Assembly (NCBI GenBank): GCA_035308525.1
Contig: DATGGM010000299.1
Span: forward strand, 1 to 64,000
DNA: 64,000 bases
Reading direction: 5' to 3'
DNA from: Bog-159 sp035308525
GTDB taxonomy: Bacteria > Acidobacteriota > Terriglobia > Bryobacterales > Bryobacteraceae
Under the pieces are notes generated by a model that was not told the origin of the DNA, did no database searches, and saw only the letters and a list, made by a program, of their open reading frames with translations. Below are positions 17,961-26,497 of the stretch, in pieces; positions within the stretch are counted from its first letter, which is position 1, and each line of letters begins with the position of its first letter. The position numbers and the translations under genes are program-made.

Positions 17961-19499
17961 ATGATGATTCCCAGCCTGGTGCTGAAGAAGCTGTATACGC
18001 TAGGCAGCCTGAAGAATACATCCGCCGGGGTACAGTTCTCCATCAAGAACCGCCTCAGCGACGGCGAGCTCGTTAGCGTGCGCAGCGTGGTCATCAACGG
18101 CACCGCGGCGGCGCCCGATAAGATCCGGCTGACGCTCGCTGGCGGCCGCGAAATACCCGCTTCGCAAGTGGACAACGCGCACCCCCTGCCATTTCCGCTG
18201 CGCGCTATCGTCGTCATCCAGACAGGCGCTCCGGCGCTCGCCAAGGGCAAGCATCAGATCGAGATCGCGGTCGAAACACGCCCGTTCGGCAAGCTGCAAT
18301 TCAAGGTGGAGGATGCCATTTCAGACGCCGTCAGCCACGGCGGATTACCGCGCGACGAGCATGACGACTACTCGCCGGAGGTGATCCGGCAGCGCCAGGC
18401 GGTTATCCAGCAACTGACCGGCGTGGAGCCGCACCACATCACCCGCTTTTCGTTCGATCCGCACATGGTGAAGGGGAACTGCGAGAACTTCGTCGGCGTG
18501 GCCCAGGTGCCTGTCGGCTGCGCCGGCCCCCTGCGCGTCCGCGGCGAGCACGCCGATGGGGAATTTCTGATTCCGCTGGCCACCTCCGAGGGCACGCTCA
18601 TCGCGTCCCACAACCGCGGCATTAAGGCGCTGAACGCCTGCGGCGGCGTAAAATCCACAGTGGTCGGCGATGCCATGCAGCGCGCGCCGGTGTTTGTGTT
18701 TGCCGATGCGCGCGCCGGGCGGGAGTTCGTCGCGTGGGTCAACGCCAATATCGACCGCATTCGCGAGGAGGCCGAGGCCACTTCCTCGATAGCCAAGCTG
18801 CTGTACGTCGACCCATACGTCGCCAACAAGTTCGTTTACCTGCGATTTAATTTCTCTACCGGCGATGCGGCCGGACAGAACATGGTGGGGCGCGCCACTT
18901 TCGCGGCTTGCAGCTGGATTCTGGATCAGTACCAGGGCATTACCCACTTTTATCTGGAGTCGAACTTCGCCACCGATAAGAAGGCTTCGCAGATCAATAT
19001 CATGCGCACGCGCGGCAAGCGGGTGACGGCGGAAGCCACCATTACACGCGAAGTTCTGGTGGAACAACTGCGCGTCGAGCCCGAAAAGCTGGCGTATCAC
19101 TACGGCGTGGCCAATGTCGGCGCGTTTCTATCGGGCGCCAACAACAACGGCGCGCAGTCGGCCAACGGAATCACCGCCATGTTCATCGCCACCGGACAGG
19201 ACGTGGCCAACGTCGCTGAATCGTCCGCGGGAATTCTGTACACGGAGATGACGCCCGGAGGGGATCTCTATATCTCGCTGACCATTCCGTCGCTCATCGT
19301 GGCCACTTATGGCGGCGGGACAGGCCTGGCCACGCAGCGCGAGTGTCTCGAGATTTTGGGCTGCTATGGCAAGGGCAAGGTCAACCGCCTGGCGGAAATC
19401 ATCGCGGGCGTCACGCTGGCAGGCGAGATCTCGCTGGGCGCGGCCATTTCCTCGTCCGACTGGGTATCCAGCCATGAGAAGTACGGGCGGAACAGGTAA
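17961..19499 (+). CDS. Hydroxymethylglutaryl-CoA reductase, class-I-like, with extra N-terminal domain
   Basis: A 512-residue enzyme that should reduce HMG-CoA to mevalonate. Visible motifs: ENFVGVAQVPVGCAGPL (175-191), Glu210 in ATSEGTLIASH, Asp302 in GDAAGQNMVGRA, Lys340/341 in FATDKKAS, and the C-terminal His505 in SSHEKYGRNR, together the catalytic Glu, Asp, Lys and His. The motifs match class I (eukaryote/archaeal) enzymes better than the class II MvaA type. The first 115 residues form a separate beta-rich domain (VQFSIKNRLSDGELVSV ... LPFPLRAIVVIQ) not part of the standard catalytic core; it has no membrane segments. No other mevalonate-pathway gene lies in the window. Confidence 0.87.
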   Translation: MMIPSLVLKKLYTLGSLKNTSAGVQFSIKNRLSDGELVSVRSVVINGTAAAPDKIRLTLAGGREIPASQVDNAHPLPFPLRAIVVIQTGAPALAKGKHQIEIAVETRPFGKLQFKVEDAISDAVSHGGLPRDEHDDYSPEVIRQRQAVIQQLTGVEPHHITRFSFDPHMVKGNCENFVGVAQVPVGCAGPLRVRGEHADGEFLIPLATSEGTLIASHNRGIKALNACGGVKSTVVGDAMQRAPVFVFADARAGREFVAWVNANIDRIREEAEATSSIAKLLYVDPYVANKFVYLRFNFSTGDAAGQNMVGRATFAACSWILDQYQGITHFYLESNFATDKKASQINIMRTRGKRVTAEATITREVLVEQLRVEPEKLAYHYGVANVGAFLSGANNNGAQSANGITAMFIATGQDVANVAESSAGILYTEMTPGGDLYISLTIPSLIVATYGGGTGLATQRECLEILGCYGKGKVNRLAEIIAGVTLAGEISLGAAISSSDWVSSHEKYGRNR

Positions 19500-19507
19500 G
19501 CCATCAC

Positions 19508-20524
19508 ATGAGAATTGCGGTCCTCGGCCTCGGCTTCATGGGTAGCACCCACATTCGCGCCTGGCGGCAAATTCAGGGCGCCGAGTTGGCGGCGGTCGTC
19601 AGTAACAATCCGGCCCGCCTATCCGGCGACCTGACCGGCGTGCGAGGCAACCTGGGGGGAGCCGGCGAGAAACTGGATTTCTCCGCCGTAGCCAAATACA
19701 CCAGCGCCGAAGATGCCGTGCGCGATCCAAACGTGGACGCGGTGGACATCTGCCTTCCCACCCATTTGCACGAGAGCATTGCCGTGCTGGCCCTGCAGTC
19801 GGGCAAGCATGTGCTGGTGGAAAAGCCCATGGCGATGGATGGAGCCGCTGCCGATCGCATGATCGCGGCAGCCGAACGGCACGCGCGCACCTTGATGGCG
19901 GCCCAGGTACTGCGCTTCATCGCGCCGTACCGGGGCGCCGCCGATATCGTGCGCTCCGGCCGGCTGGGACCCGTGCGCACCGCTATTCTGCGACGCCGCT
20001 GCGCCGCGCCCGCCTGGAGCGCCTGGCTCTCGGACCCCGCGCAAAGCGGAGGCGGGGTGTTCGACCTGCTCATCCACGATGTGGATTTCTGCCTGCACGC
20101 ATTCGGCAAACCGGAAGCGGTATCGGCTACCGGATACCAAGACCTGGCGCGCGGCGTGGACTGGGTTATGGCGCAGTTCTGCTATCCATCCATCGGCGCG
20201 GTGGTTCTATCTGGCGGCTGGCATCACCCGGCGGCCTATCCGTTTTCGATGGAGTTTACTATCGTGTCCGACGGCGGCACGCTGGAGTTCGATTCCGCGG
20301 GCACGCCGCTCGCCGAATACGGCGCCGATGGCCTCCAGCACGCTCTGGACGTGCCGGATACGGATGGCTACCGCGCCGAACTCGAATACTTTCTGGAGTG
20401 CGCCACGCATGGCTGGAAGCCGTTGGCGTGCCCGCCCGAAGAGTCCGCCGCGGCGGTGAAAGTGGCGCTGCTCATGCTCGAATCCCGGCGTAAGAACGGA
20501 GAGAAGATCCCATGCAAGCTTTGA
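19508..20524 (+). CDS. Gfo/Idh/MocA family oxidoreductase
   Basis: A 338-residue NAD(P)-dependent oxidoreductase of sugars or inositol-like polyols. The Rossmann fold begins with RIAVLGLGFMGSTHIRAW, the nucleotide-binding fingerprint. DAVDICLPTHLHE (about 79-91) and GKHVLVEKPMAMD (about 100-112) are the family motifs, the latter with the catalytic Lys of EKP. FDLLIHDVDFCLHAFG carries the active-site Asp/His region. The last 13 bp overlap the following TIM-barrel isomerase gene, so the two are translated as a pair, a common combination in polyol and rare-sugar catabolism. Confidence 0.87.
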   Translation: MRIAVLGLGFMGSTHIRAWRQIQGAELAAVVSNNPARLSGDLTGVRGNLGGAGEKLDFSAVAKYTSAEDAVRDPNVDAVDICLPTHLHESIAVLALQSGKHVLVEKPMAMDGAAADRMIAAAERHARTLMAAQVLRFIAPYRGAADIVRSGRLGPVRTAILRRRCAAPAWSAWLSDPAQSGGGVFDLLIHDVDFCLHAFGKPEAVSATGYQDLARGVDWVMAQFCYPSIGAVVLSGGWHHPAAYPFSMEFTIVSDGGTLEFDSAGTPLAEYGADGLQHALDVPDTDGYRAELEYFLECATHGWKPLACPPEESAAAVKVALLMLESRRKNGEKIPCKL

Positions 20525-21351
20525 AAGAGATGGACATCGGCGTCATGTTCTGGGCCGGACGCGACCCACGCGAGACTATCGGCGAACTCAAATCGCTGGG
20601 CGTGCGATGCGGCCAAATCGGTATCCCGGGCGACATGGCCCTCAAGGGTGCGGCGGCGCAATGGAAGCAGGCGTTGGCGGATGAGGCTTTCACCGTGGCC
20701 ACCGTGTTCGCGGCCTACATAGGCGAGAGCTACGCGGACATCCCCACGGTGCAGCGGACCGTCGGATTCGTACCGCCGGCCACGCGCGCCGAACGGGAGC
20801 GGCGCACGCTGGCGGTAAGCGATTTCGCGGCCGAATTGGGGGTGCCCGGCATCGCCACGCACATCGGCTTCGTTCCGGAAGACCATGCCGCTCCGGACTA
20901 TGTGGCCGTGCGCGAAATGGTGCGGCGGGTGTGCGATCACGCCGCCGCCCACGGGCAAAGTTTTGCGCTCGAAACCGGACAGGAATCGGCAACGGTGCTG
21001 CTCGATTTTCTGCGATCCACCGGCCGCGATAACCTGCGCATCAACTTCGATCCCGCCAATATGATTCTGTACGGCACGGGCGATCCCATCAGCGCGCTTG
21101 ATACGCTGGCCGGCCACGTCGTCACCGTGCACTGCAAGGATGGCGACTGGCCGCCAAAGGATTCGCCCGGCGCGCTGGGCGAAGAAAAGCCCTTGGGCCA
21201 GGGCTCGGTGGGGATGGAACGGTTCATCGCCAAGCTGAAGCAGATCGGGTACCAAGGCCCCCTGACCATCGAGCGCGAGGCGAGCGATCCGGTCCAGCGG
21301 CTGCGCGATATCCGCATGGGCGCGGAGTTGCTGCGGCGCCTGGCGGGTTAG
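20512..21351 (+). CDS. Sugar phosphate isomerase/epimerase (xylose isomerase-like TIM barrel)
   Basis: A 279-residue protein of the AP-endonuclease-2 / xylose isomerase-like barrel family. Metal ligands are visible in ATHIGFVPED, SFALETGQES (Glu), INFDPANMILYGTGDP (Asp), VTVHCKDGDW (His) and LTIEREA (Glu) near the C-terminus. It overlaps the oxidoreductase gene by 13 bp, and the pair probably acts on the same sugar or inositol-like compound. The substrate cannot be read from the sequence. A hairpin with a short T run lies 12 bp after its stop. Confidence 0.85.
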   Translation: MQALKEMDIGVMFWAGRDPRETIGELKSLGVRCGQIGIPGDMALKGAAAQWKQALADEAFTVATVFAAYIGESYADIPTVQRTVGFVPPATRAERERRTLAVSDFAAELGVPGIATHIGFVPEDHAAPDYVAVREMVRRVCDHAAAHGQSFALETGQESATVLLDFLRSTGRDNLRINFDPANMILYGTGDPISALDTLAGHVVTVHCKDGDWPPKDSPGALGEEKPLGQGSVGMERFIAKLKQIGYQGPLTIEREASDPVQRLRDIRMGAELLRRLAG

Positions 21352-21362
21352 CTGGCCGCGAA

Positions 21363-21411
21363 GGCGCGTGGGTGCCTCTATGCCTTCGCATAACTGCCCA
21401 CGCGCCGTTTT
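21363..21411. terminator. Hairpin terminator after the isomerase gene
   Basis: A perfect 10-bp inverted repeat (GGCGCGTGGG / CCCACGCGCC) with a 24-nt loop is followed by GTTTT. It lies between two convergent genes and ends transcription from the left one. Confidence 0.6.
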
Positions 21412-21423
21412 GCGGGCTGTTAC

Positions 21424-22029
21424 CTAAACGCTAGCGGTCGCCGCGTACATCACTACCGGAATGCCGCGTGGCTGCCCCAGGCCTTCATAGCGCATACCGA
21501 GTTTTTCCATAATATGAATCGAGGCTCTATTGGCAGGCTGCGCGATCGCCACGATGCGCTCTAATCCTACGCGTTCAAAGCCGTCGCGCAGCGCGGTGCG
21601 AGCGGCTTCGGTCGCCAGGCCGCGGCCCCACCAGCCGCGCGCCAGCCACCAGCCGATTTCGATCTCATCGGTCCCGGGCAGCGGTTGTAGCCCGCAAAAC
21701 CCGATGAGCCCGCCGCCCTGCTTAGGCAGCAGCTTCCACAAGCAGAACTCGCGCGCGAGGTGCAGAGCGATCTGGCGCTCCACAAACTGGCGCGAGCGCT
21801 CTTCGGTCCAGGGCGTGCCGGCGCCGATGTAGCGAATCACTTCCGGGTCCGCGGCGATGGTGCCGAACGCCGGCAAATCTTCCGGGTGCCAGGGGCAAAG
21901 GATCAGGCGTTCGGTATCGAGGCGGATGAATTCACCTCCATGGGCAGGTAGACGCGGAACACGCTGCCTTTGCCAAGCTCGCTCTCGACCTCGATTTTTC
22001 CGCCGTGCTGGTCTACGATCTTGGAACAA
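21424..22029 (-). CDS. GNAT family N-acetyltransferase (RimJ/RimL type)
   Basis: An acetyltransferase that uses acetyl-CoA to modify an N-terminus or a small amine. LDTERLILCPWHPEDLPAF is the usual opening of RimJ/RimL-like proteins, and GWWLARGWWGRGLATEAART carries the pyrophosphate-binding R/QxxGxG/A-type loop, followed by ANRASIHIMEKLGMRYEG. The frame is open back to a TTG at 22029, which would overlap the kinase gene by 127 bp and add a 34-residue basic tail foreign to the family. A GGAGGT site lies 7 nt before an ATC codon at 21927 exactly where the domain begins, so a non-standard start there, giving 167 residues, is possible. Confidence 0.75.
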   Translation of the reverse strand: MFQDRRPARRKNRGRERAWQRQRVPRLPAHGGEFIRLDTERLILCPWHPEDLPAFGTIAADPEVIRYIGAGTPWTEERSRQFVERQIALHLAREFCLWKLLPKQGGGLIGFCGLQPLPGTDEIEIGWWLARGWWGRGLATEAARTALRDGFERVGLERIVAIAQPANRASIHIMEKLGMRYEGLGQPRGIPVVMYAATASV

Positions 22030-23222
22030 ATGGCCAGGCCCAGCCCCACGCCGTCGGGCTTGGTGGTGAAGAACGGGTTGAAGATCGAGTCCTTCAGCTT
22101 TGGATCGATGCCCGCGCCGCGGTCGATCACGGAAATTTCGGCATTGCCGGCCATGGGCCGGGTTTTCACCGTAATCGCGCCGCCGGGAGCCGTTGCCTGC
22201 GCCGCGTTCGCCAGCAGGTTGTAGAATACCCGCTCCATCAATTCTCCGTCGAACGGAAATGGGCGGATGTCCGGCGAGTAGTTCTTGTAGACGGTCACCG
22301 AGCGCGCGGCAGCCTCCCGTTCCAGCATGGTGACGGAACGGTCCAGCACCTGCGCCAGGTCGGCCGGCGCGGGGCGCAATTCGAGCGGCCGCACGAAGTC
22401 CAGGAAGCGGGTGACCAGCGAGTTGGTGCGGTCCACTTCATCCGAGATGAACCCGGCCACCTCGCGCGCCACTTCGTTTTCCGAAGCGACGCTGCGGTTG
22501 AGCATCTCGGCGGAAGCGCGAATGGTGCCCAGCGGATTCCGCAGTTCGTGCGCCAGGCCGGCGGCCAACTGCCCCAGCGCGGCCAGGCGGTCCGAGCGGC
22601 GGACGGCTTCTTCGGCCTGCTGCAGGTTGCGATTGGCGTCGGCCAGTTGGTCCGCCACGGCCTTGGTCATGGCGAATTGCCGCCGTAGGGCTTCGGCCAG
22701 GGTATTGGCCAGGGTACCGGCCACCGCCAGGAAGATCACGCGCAAAGCGAGTTCCAGTTTTTCCGGCAGATCGAGGTAGTACTTCTGCGGGTCGAGGAAC
22801 GCGAGGAACGATAGATAGGTGCCGCCCGACAGCACCACGAAGATCTGCGTGCCGAGGAGCCCCAGCGATGTGCCGGCCGAGATCACAGGCAGCAGCAGCA
22901 GCCAATAGTAGCTGCTGCTCAGCGATCCCGTGAACCCGATCACAACATAACAGAACAACAGCTTCAGGACGATCCAGATGACCTTGCCGCGCCGCGTCCC
23001 GACAAACGCGAGCTTCGGCTCCAGGATCTGCAAGGCAGCTAGCGTCGTGAGCGGAACGAACAACAAGATGTCGCGGTATGGCAGGGGGCACAGCATGGCC
23101 ATGCCCGAAAACAATAGCAGCCACAATAAATCCTGTGGCCGAACCCACCGCGCAGCCTGCCGCCACCACTCCCGTTCCACCACCATGCGGTCCCAGACCG
23201 GATTATGCCACAATAAATACAT
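21903..23222 (-). CDS. Membrane sensor histidine kinase
   Basis: About 439 residues. Five or six hydrophobic segments fill the first 180 residues, then a coiled-coil stretch (MTKAVADQLADANRNLQQAEEAV) leads to the HisKA domain with the phosphorylated His in LAAGLAHELRNPLG (about residue 225). The ATPase domain shows FYNLLANAAQA (N box), DRGAGID (G1), FNPFFTTKPDGVGLGLAI (F and G2). No response regulator gene is adjacent, so it is an orphan kinase. The start is uncertain: ATG codons at 23246, 23231, 23222 and 23186 are in frame, and the first two overlap the divergent rpsA start. I chose 23222, which has a weak GAGACGG before it. Confidence 0.85.
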   Translation of the reverse strand: MYLLWHNPVWDRMVVEREWWRQAARWVRPQDLLWLLLFSGMAMLCPLPYRDILLFVPLTTLAALQILEPKLAFVGTRRGKVIWIVLKLLFCYVVIGFTGSLSSSYYWLLLLPVISAGTSLGLLGTQIFVVLSGGTYLSFLAFLDPQKYYLDLPEKLELALRVIFLAVAGTLANTLAEALRRQFAMTKAVADQLADANRNLQQAEEAVRRSDRLAALGQLAAGLAHELRNPLGTIRASAEMLNRSVASENEVAREVAGFISDEVDRTNSLVTRFLDFVRPLELRPAPADLAQVLDRSVTMLEREAAARSVTVYKNYSPDIRPFPFDGELMERVFYNLLANAAQATAPGGAITVKTRPMAGNAEISVIDRGAGIDPKLKDSIFNPFFTTKPDGVGLGLAICSKIVDQHGGKIEVESELGKGSVFRVYLPMEVNSSASIPNA

Positions 23223-23229
23223 CCGTCTC

Positions 23230-24939
23230 ATGCCGAACCATTCCATGCTGGAACAGGATGAAACCCCAGTTACGCCCGAGCGCGGCGAAGATTTCGCTGC
23301 AATCCTGTCCCAGTTCGAAAAATCACACTCTCATAAACCCGAAGCCGGTGGCCAGGGTTTCGAAGGCACCGTCGTAGCCGTTTCGTCCGAGCAGGTTTTC
23401 CTCGATATCGGCCACAAGATCGAGGGCGTCATACCGGTAACGGAGGTCAAAGATCCGTCCGGCAACGTCACAGTGCGGGTGGGCGACCGGTTTCCGGTGT
23501 CCATCAAAGGCCGCAACGAGGAAGGCTACTACGAGCTCTCCAAGCTGCGCGTCGAGCGCCCCAAGGACTGGTCCTCACTGGAGGCGGCCTTCAACGAGAA
23601 GCGTTCCATTGCGGGCGTCGTCTCCGGCCTGGTGAAGGGCGGTCTCAGCGTGGACGTAGGCGTGCGTGCGTTCATGCCCGCCTCGCGTTCGGGCGCCAAG
23701 GACGTGCCCGAGATGGAAAAGCTGGTGGGCCAGGACATCACCTGCCGCATTATCAAACTGGACGTCGGCGATGAGGACGTGGTGGTGGACCGCCGCGCGG
23801 TGCTGGAGGAAGAAGAAGCCAGCGCCCGCCAGAAACTGTTCACTAATTTGCAGGAAGGCTCGGTAGTGCATGGCACGGTGCGCAGCCTGATGGATTACGG
23901 AGCCTTCGTGGATATCGGGGGCGTGGATGGTCTGCTGCACGTGGCCGAAATCTCGTGGGGCCGCGTGAACAAGCCGGCGGACGTGCTGACGGTGGGCCAG
24001 GAAGTGGACGTGCAGATCCTGAAGGTGGATCCGTCCAAGCGCCGCATATCGCTGGGCATGAAACAGCTTCAGCCGCATCCCTGGGATCAGGTGGGCGATC
24101 GCTACAAGACCGGCGAGCGCGTGCGCGGCACGGTTACGCGGGTTACGGATTTTGGGGCGTTCGTGGAGTTGGAGCCGGGCATCGAAGGCCTGATCCACCT
24201 TTCCGAAATGTCCTGGTCGAAGAAGGCACGCAAGCCCGCCGACGTGGTGAAGCCGGGCGATACCGTAGAGGTGGTGGTGCTCCATGTGAGCCCCGTCGAG
24301 CGGCGTATTTCGCTGGGCTTGAAACAGGCGCTCGGCGATCCGTGGGCCGATATCCAGCAGAAGTATCCGGTGGGCGGCGTGATCGAAGGCCCGGTGGTCA
24401 GCCTGACGAAGTTCGGCGCGTTCGTGCAGATTGCCGAAGGCGTGGAGGGCATGATCCACGTGGGCGACATCACCGCCGAAAAGCGCATCAATCATCCGCA
24501 GGACGTGCTGAGGGTTGGCCAGACCGTGCGTGCGCAGATCCTGGAAGCTGACGCGGAGCGCCGGCGCATCAAACTCGGCATCAAACAACTGCAGCCCACC
24601 AGTATCGACGAATACATCGCCGAGCATAAGGAAGGCGACATGGTGACGGGCCGCATCGCCGACGTTTCCGGCGGCCGCGCCAAGGTGGAGCTGGGAGAGG
24701 GCATCCAGGTGCCCTGCAAGGTGGCCGGCGGAGAAGCCAGCCAGCCGGAGGAACAGGCCAAAGGGCCGGGCGCCGATCTGAGCTCGCTTTCGTCCATGCT
24801 GTCGGCGAAGTGGAAAGGCGCCGGGGCCGGACCGCAGGTGAGTAAGCGCGAGCCGGCGCGTGCCGGGCAGATCCGCAGCTTCCGGATTGTCAAGCTGGAT
24901 TCAGGCGCCAAGAAGATCGAAATCGAGCTCGCCAGTTAG
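23230..24939 (+). CDS. rpsA: 30S ribosomal protein S1
   Basis: A 569-residue protein close to the 557 residues of E. coli S1, which delivers mRNA to the 30S subunit. OB-fold S1 repeats follow one another: GFEGTVVAVSSEQVFLDIG (about 44), SIAGVVSGLVKGGLSVDVG (about 128), VVHGTVRSLMDYGAFVDIGG, VRGTVTRVTDFGAFVELEPG, VIEGPVVSLTKFGAFVQIAEG and a final divergent repeat near residue 470. The third to fifth show the strong GAFV consensus. Start at ATG 23230 or 23245; neither has a clear ribosome site, which is usual for rpsA. The 3' end overlaps the convergent sigma-54 activator by 4 bp. Confidence 0.9.
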   Translation: MPNHSMLEQDETPVTPERGEDFAAILSQFEKSHSHKPEAGGQGFEGTVVAVSSEQVFLDIGHKIEGVIPVTEVKDPSGNVTVRVGDRFPVSIKGRNEEGYYELSKLRVERPKDWSSLEAAFNEKRSIAGVVSGLVKGGLSVDVGVRAFMPASRSGAKDVPEMEKLVGQDITCRIIKLDVGDEDVVVDRRAVLEEEEASARQKLFTNLQEGSVVHGTVRSLMDYGAFVDIGGVDGLLHVAEISWGRVNKPADVLTVGQEVDVQILKVDPSKRRISLGMKQLQPHPWDQVGDRYKTGERVRGTVTRVTDFGAFVELEPGIEGLIHLSEMSWSKKARKPADVVKPGDTVEVVVLHVSPVERRISLGLKQALGDPWADIQQKYPVGGVIEGPVVSLTKFGAFVQIAEGVEGMIHVGDITAEKRINHPQDVLRVGQTVRAQILEADAERRRIKLGIKQLQPTSIDEYIAEHKEGDMVTGRIADVSGGRAKVELGEGIQVPCKVAGGEASQPEEQAKGPGADLSSLSSMLSAKWKGAGAGPQVSKREPARAGQIRSFRIVKLDSGAKKIEIELAS

Positions 24940-26483
24940 TCCGGCCGCGAGGGCTGTCCTAACGCCGCAAGAAACGCCCGGTCCACCTTGGCCTTGACGG
25001 TACGGCGATCCATGCCCAGCCGGCGGGCGGTTTCCTCATAACTGTGCGTGCGGCTGTAGACGATCGTCACGTACCGGGCCAGCAGGTCATCGGCGGAGAG
25101 GCGTCCGGCGCGCGCATCCCGTGCGAACTGCTCCACAGGGCTGTGGGCGCGGGACTGCGACGGCCGGTAATTGCGGCGGATCAGCACGTTCTTCACGCAC
25201 TGCTCCAGCTCCCGGTAATTGCCGGGCCATGCATAATCCGCCGGAAGGTTGGCGGCGATCCAGGCCAGCACTTCCGCCGCCAGAGTTTCGGCTTCGTCGC
25301 CCGCCACGCGCCGCGACATGTAGAAGACCAGCTCGCGCAGCACCTCAGGGGAGTCCGCCAGTTGCTCGGCCAGCGAGGGCGTGGCCACCTGGTCGGAACA
25401 CAGCCGGTAATACAGGTCCTCGCGAAAGCGCCCCTTTCCAATCAAGGTGGCCAGGTCACGATTGGTAGCGGTAATCAGCTTGCCATGGAACTGGCGGCCA
25501 GTGGTGTCGCCCACAGGATAAAAAGTGCGGGTCTCGATCACGCGCAGGAGTTTTACCTGGATGGCGGGGTCCAGATCGCCAAGTTCGTCCAGAAAGACAG
25601 AGCCCAGTTCGGGACAGGTTTCCAGCCATCCCTTGCGGTCCGCGACAGCGCCCGTAAACGCGCCACGGCGGTGGCCGAACAATTCGGACTCGACCAGCGT
25701 GGGCGAAAGCGCCGAGATATTGATGGGGAAGAAAGCCAGTTCGTCGTCGAAAGACAGCCGCCGCTCGTCAAAGGGTACGTAACGAGACTGCGCGATGGCC
25801 CGGGCCACCAGTTCCTTGCCGGTTCCGGAAGGTCCGGTGATGAGCGTGGCGAACTCGCCCATGCGCGCGTAGAGCGTGCGGCGATACCGGCGGATGTCGT
25901 GCGTGAAAATGGATTGCCAGATGGAGGCGCGCAACATGGCGGCGGGCATGGAACTGCCGATGATGTCGCGGAAGACCTGCTCGAATGCGCGCTGGATCTG
26001 GCGGAAGCAGGCGAAGGTGTGGCGGGGATCGTGATTGGTTGGCAGCCGCAAGGCTTCGATCTGAAAGAAGTGGCGCCAGTCCGCCAGAAAGTTATTGTAG
26101 AAGCGCCAGCGGCCGGCGTCGCCGTGGGCCGCTGCCGGGCCAAATGCGGCATCGAAGAAGTGGCGATAATAGCGCTGATAGAGCAGGTGCAGAACGACGT
26201 CCTCGTAGGCCAGCAGATCGGCTTCGGAAGCGTCGGCGCCCTGCCGCAGGCGGGCCTGAAGTTGTTCGGCCAGCGGCTCCAGGCGTTCGACAATCCGCCA
26301 GACGTTGGCGCGCGGCTCCTCGGGATCGCGAACATGCTGGCTCCAGACAGGCTCGCCGGCGATGAAGGCATCGCCTAACGCGGCGCGTTCGAACTCCACG
26401 CGTTCGGGCAGAAAAGGGTTGGCATACGCGAGCTGGGAGACGGCGTGAAGAAAGGCGCGGTGCTGCGGAGTCAGGAAGAGCAT
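24936..26483 (-). CDS. Sigma-54-dependent transcriptional activator with unusual N-terminal domain
   Basis: A 515-residue bacterial enhancer-binding protein. The AAA+ domain has Walker A GPSGTGKE (217-224), the sigma-54 contact loop GAFTGA (274-279), Walker B VFLDELGDL (about 296-304) and ATNRDL sensor I near 335. A Fis-type helix-turn-helix lies at the C-terminus (SYEETARRLGMDRRTVKAKV, about 482-501). The first 200 residues are not a receiver, GAF or PAS domain; they are helical and rich in aromatic residues (VVLHLLYQRYYRHFF). The gene is third in an operon behind a GAF protein and a Ycf48-like propeller, whose products might supply its signal. Confidence 0.85.
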   Translation of the reverse strand: MLFLTPQHRAFLHAVSQLAYANPFLPERVEFERAALGDAFIAGEPVWSQHVRDPEEPRANVWRIVERLEPLAEQLQARLRQGADASEADLLAYEDVVLHLLYQRYYRHFFDAAFGPAAAHGDAGRWRFYNNFLADWRHFFQIEALRLPTNHDPRHTFACFRQIQRAFEQVFRDIIGSSMPAAMLRASIWQSIFTHDIRRYRRTLYARMGEFATLITGPSGTGKELVARAIAQSRYVPFDERRLSFDDELAFFPINISALSPTLVESELFGHRRGAFTGAVADRKGWLETCPELGSVFLDELGDLDPAIQVKLLRVIETRTFYPVGDTTGRQFHGKLITATNRDLATLIGKGRFREDLYYRLCSDQVATPSLAEQLADSPEVLRELVFYMSRRVAGDEAETLAAEVLAWIAANLPADYAWPGNYRELEQCVKNVLIRRNYRPSQSRAHSPVEQFARDARAGRLSADDLLARYVTIVYSRTHSYEETARRLGMDRRTVKAKVDRAFLAALGQPSRPD

Positions 26484-26497
26484 CGCCTAGTAGAATT

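Noticed and set aside
17947..17969. ATGATG at the HMG-CoA reductase start as a sign of two alternative products
   Set aside because: The second ATG differs by one codon only and has no functional meaning that can be read from the sequence.
23575..24627. 350-codon His-rich frame opposite rpsA
   Set aside because: The S1 repeats on the plus strand explain the sequence; the His content results from reversed Val/Asp/Glu codons.
25044..26378. 444-codon frame opposite the sigma-54 activator
   Set aside because: The minus strand has Walker motifs, the GAFTGA loop and a helix-turn-helix; the plus frame has nothing recognisable.
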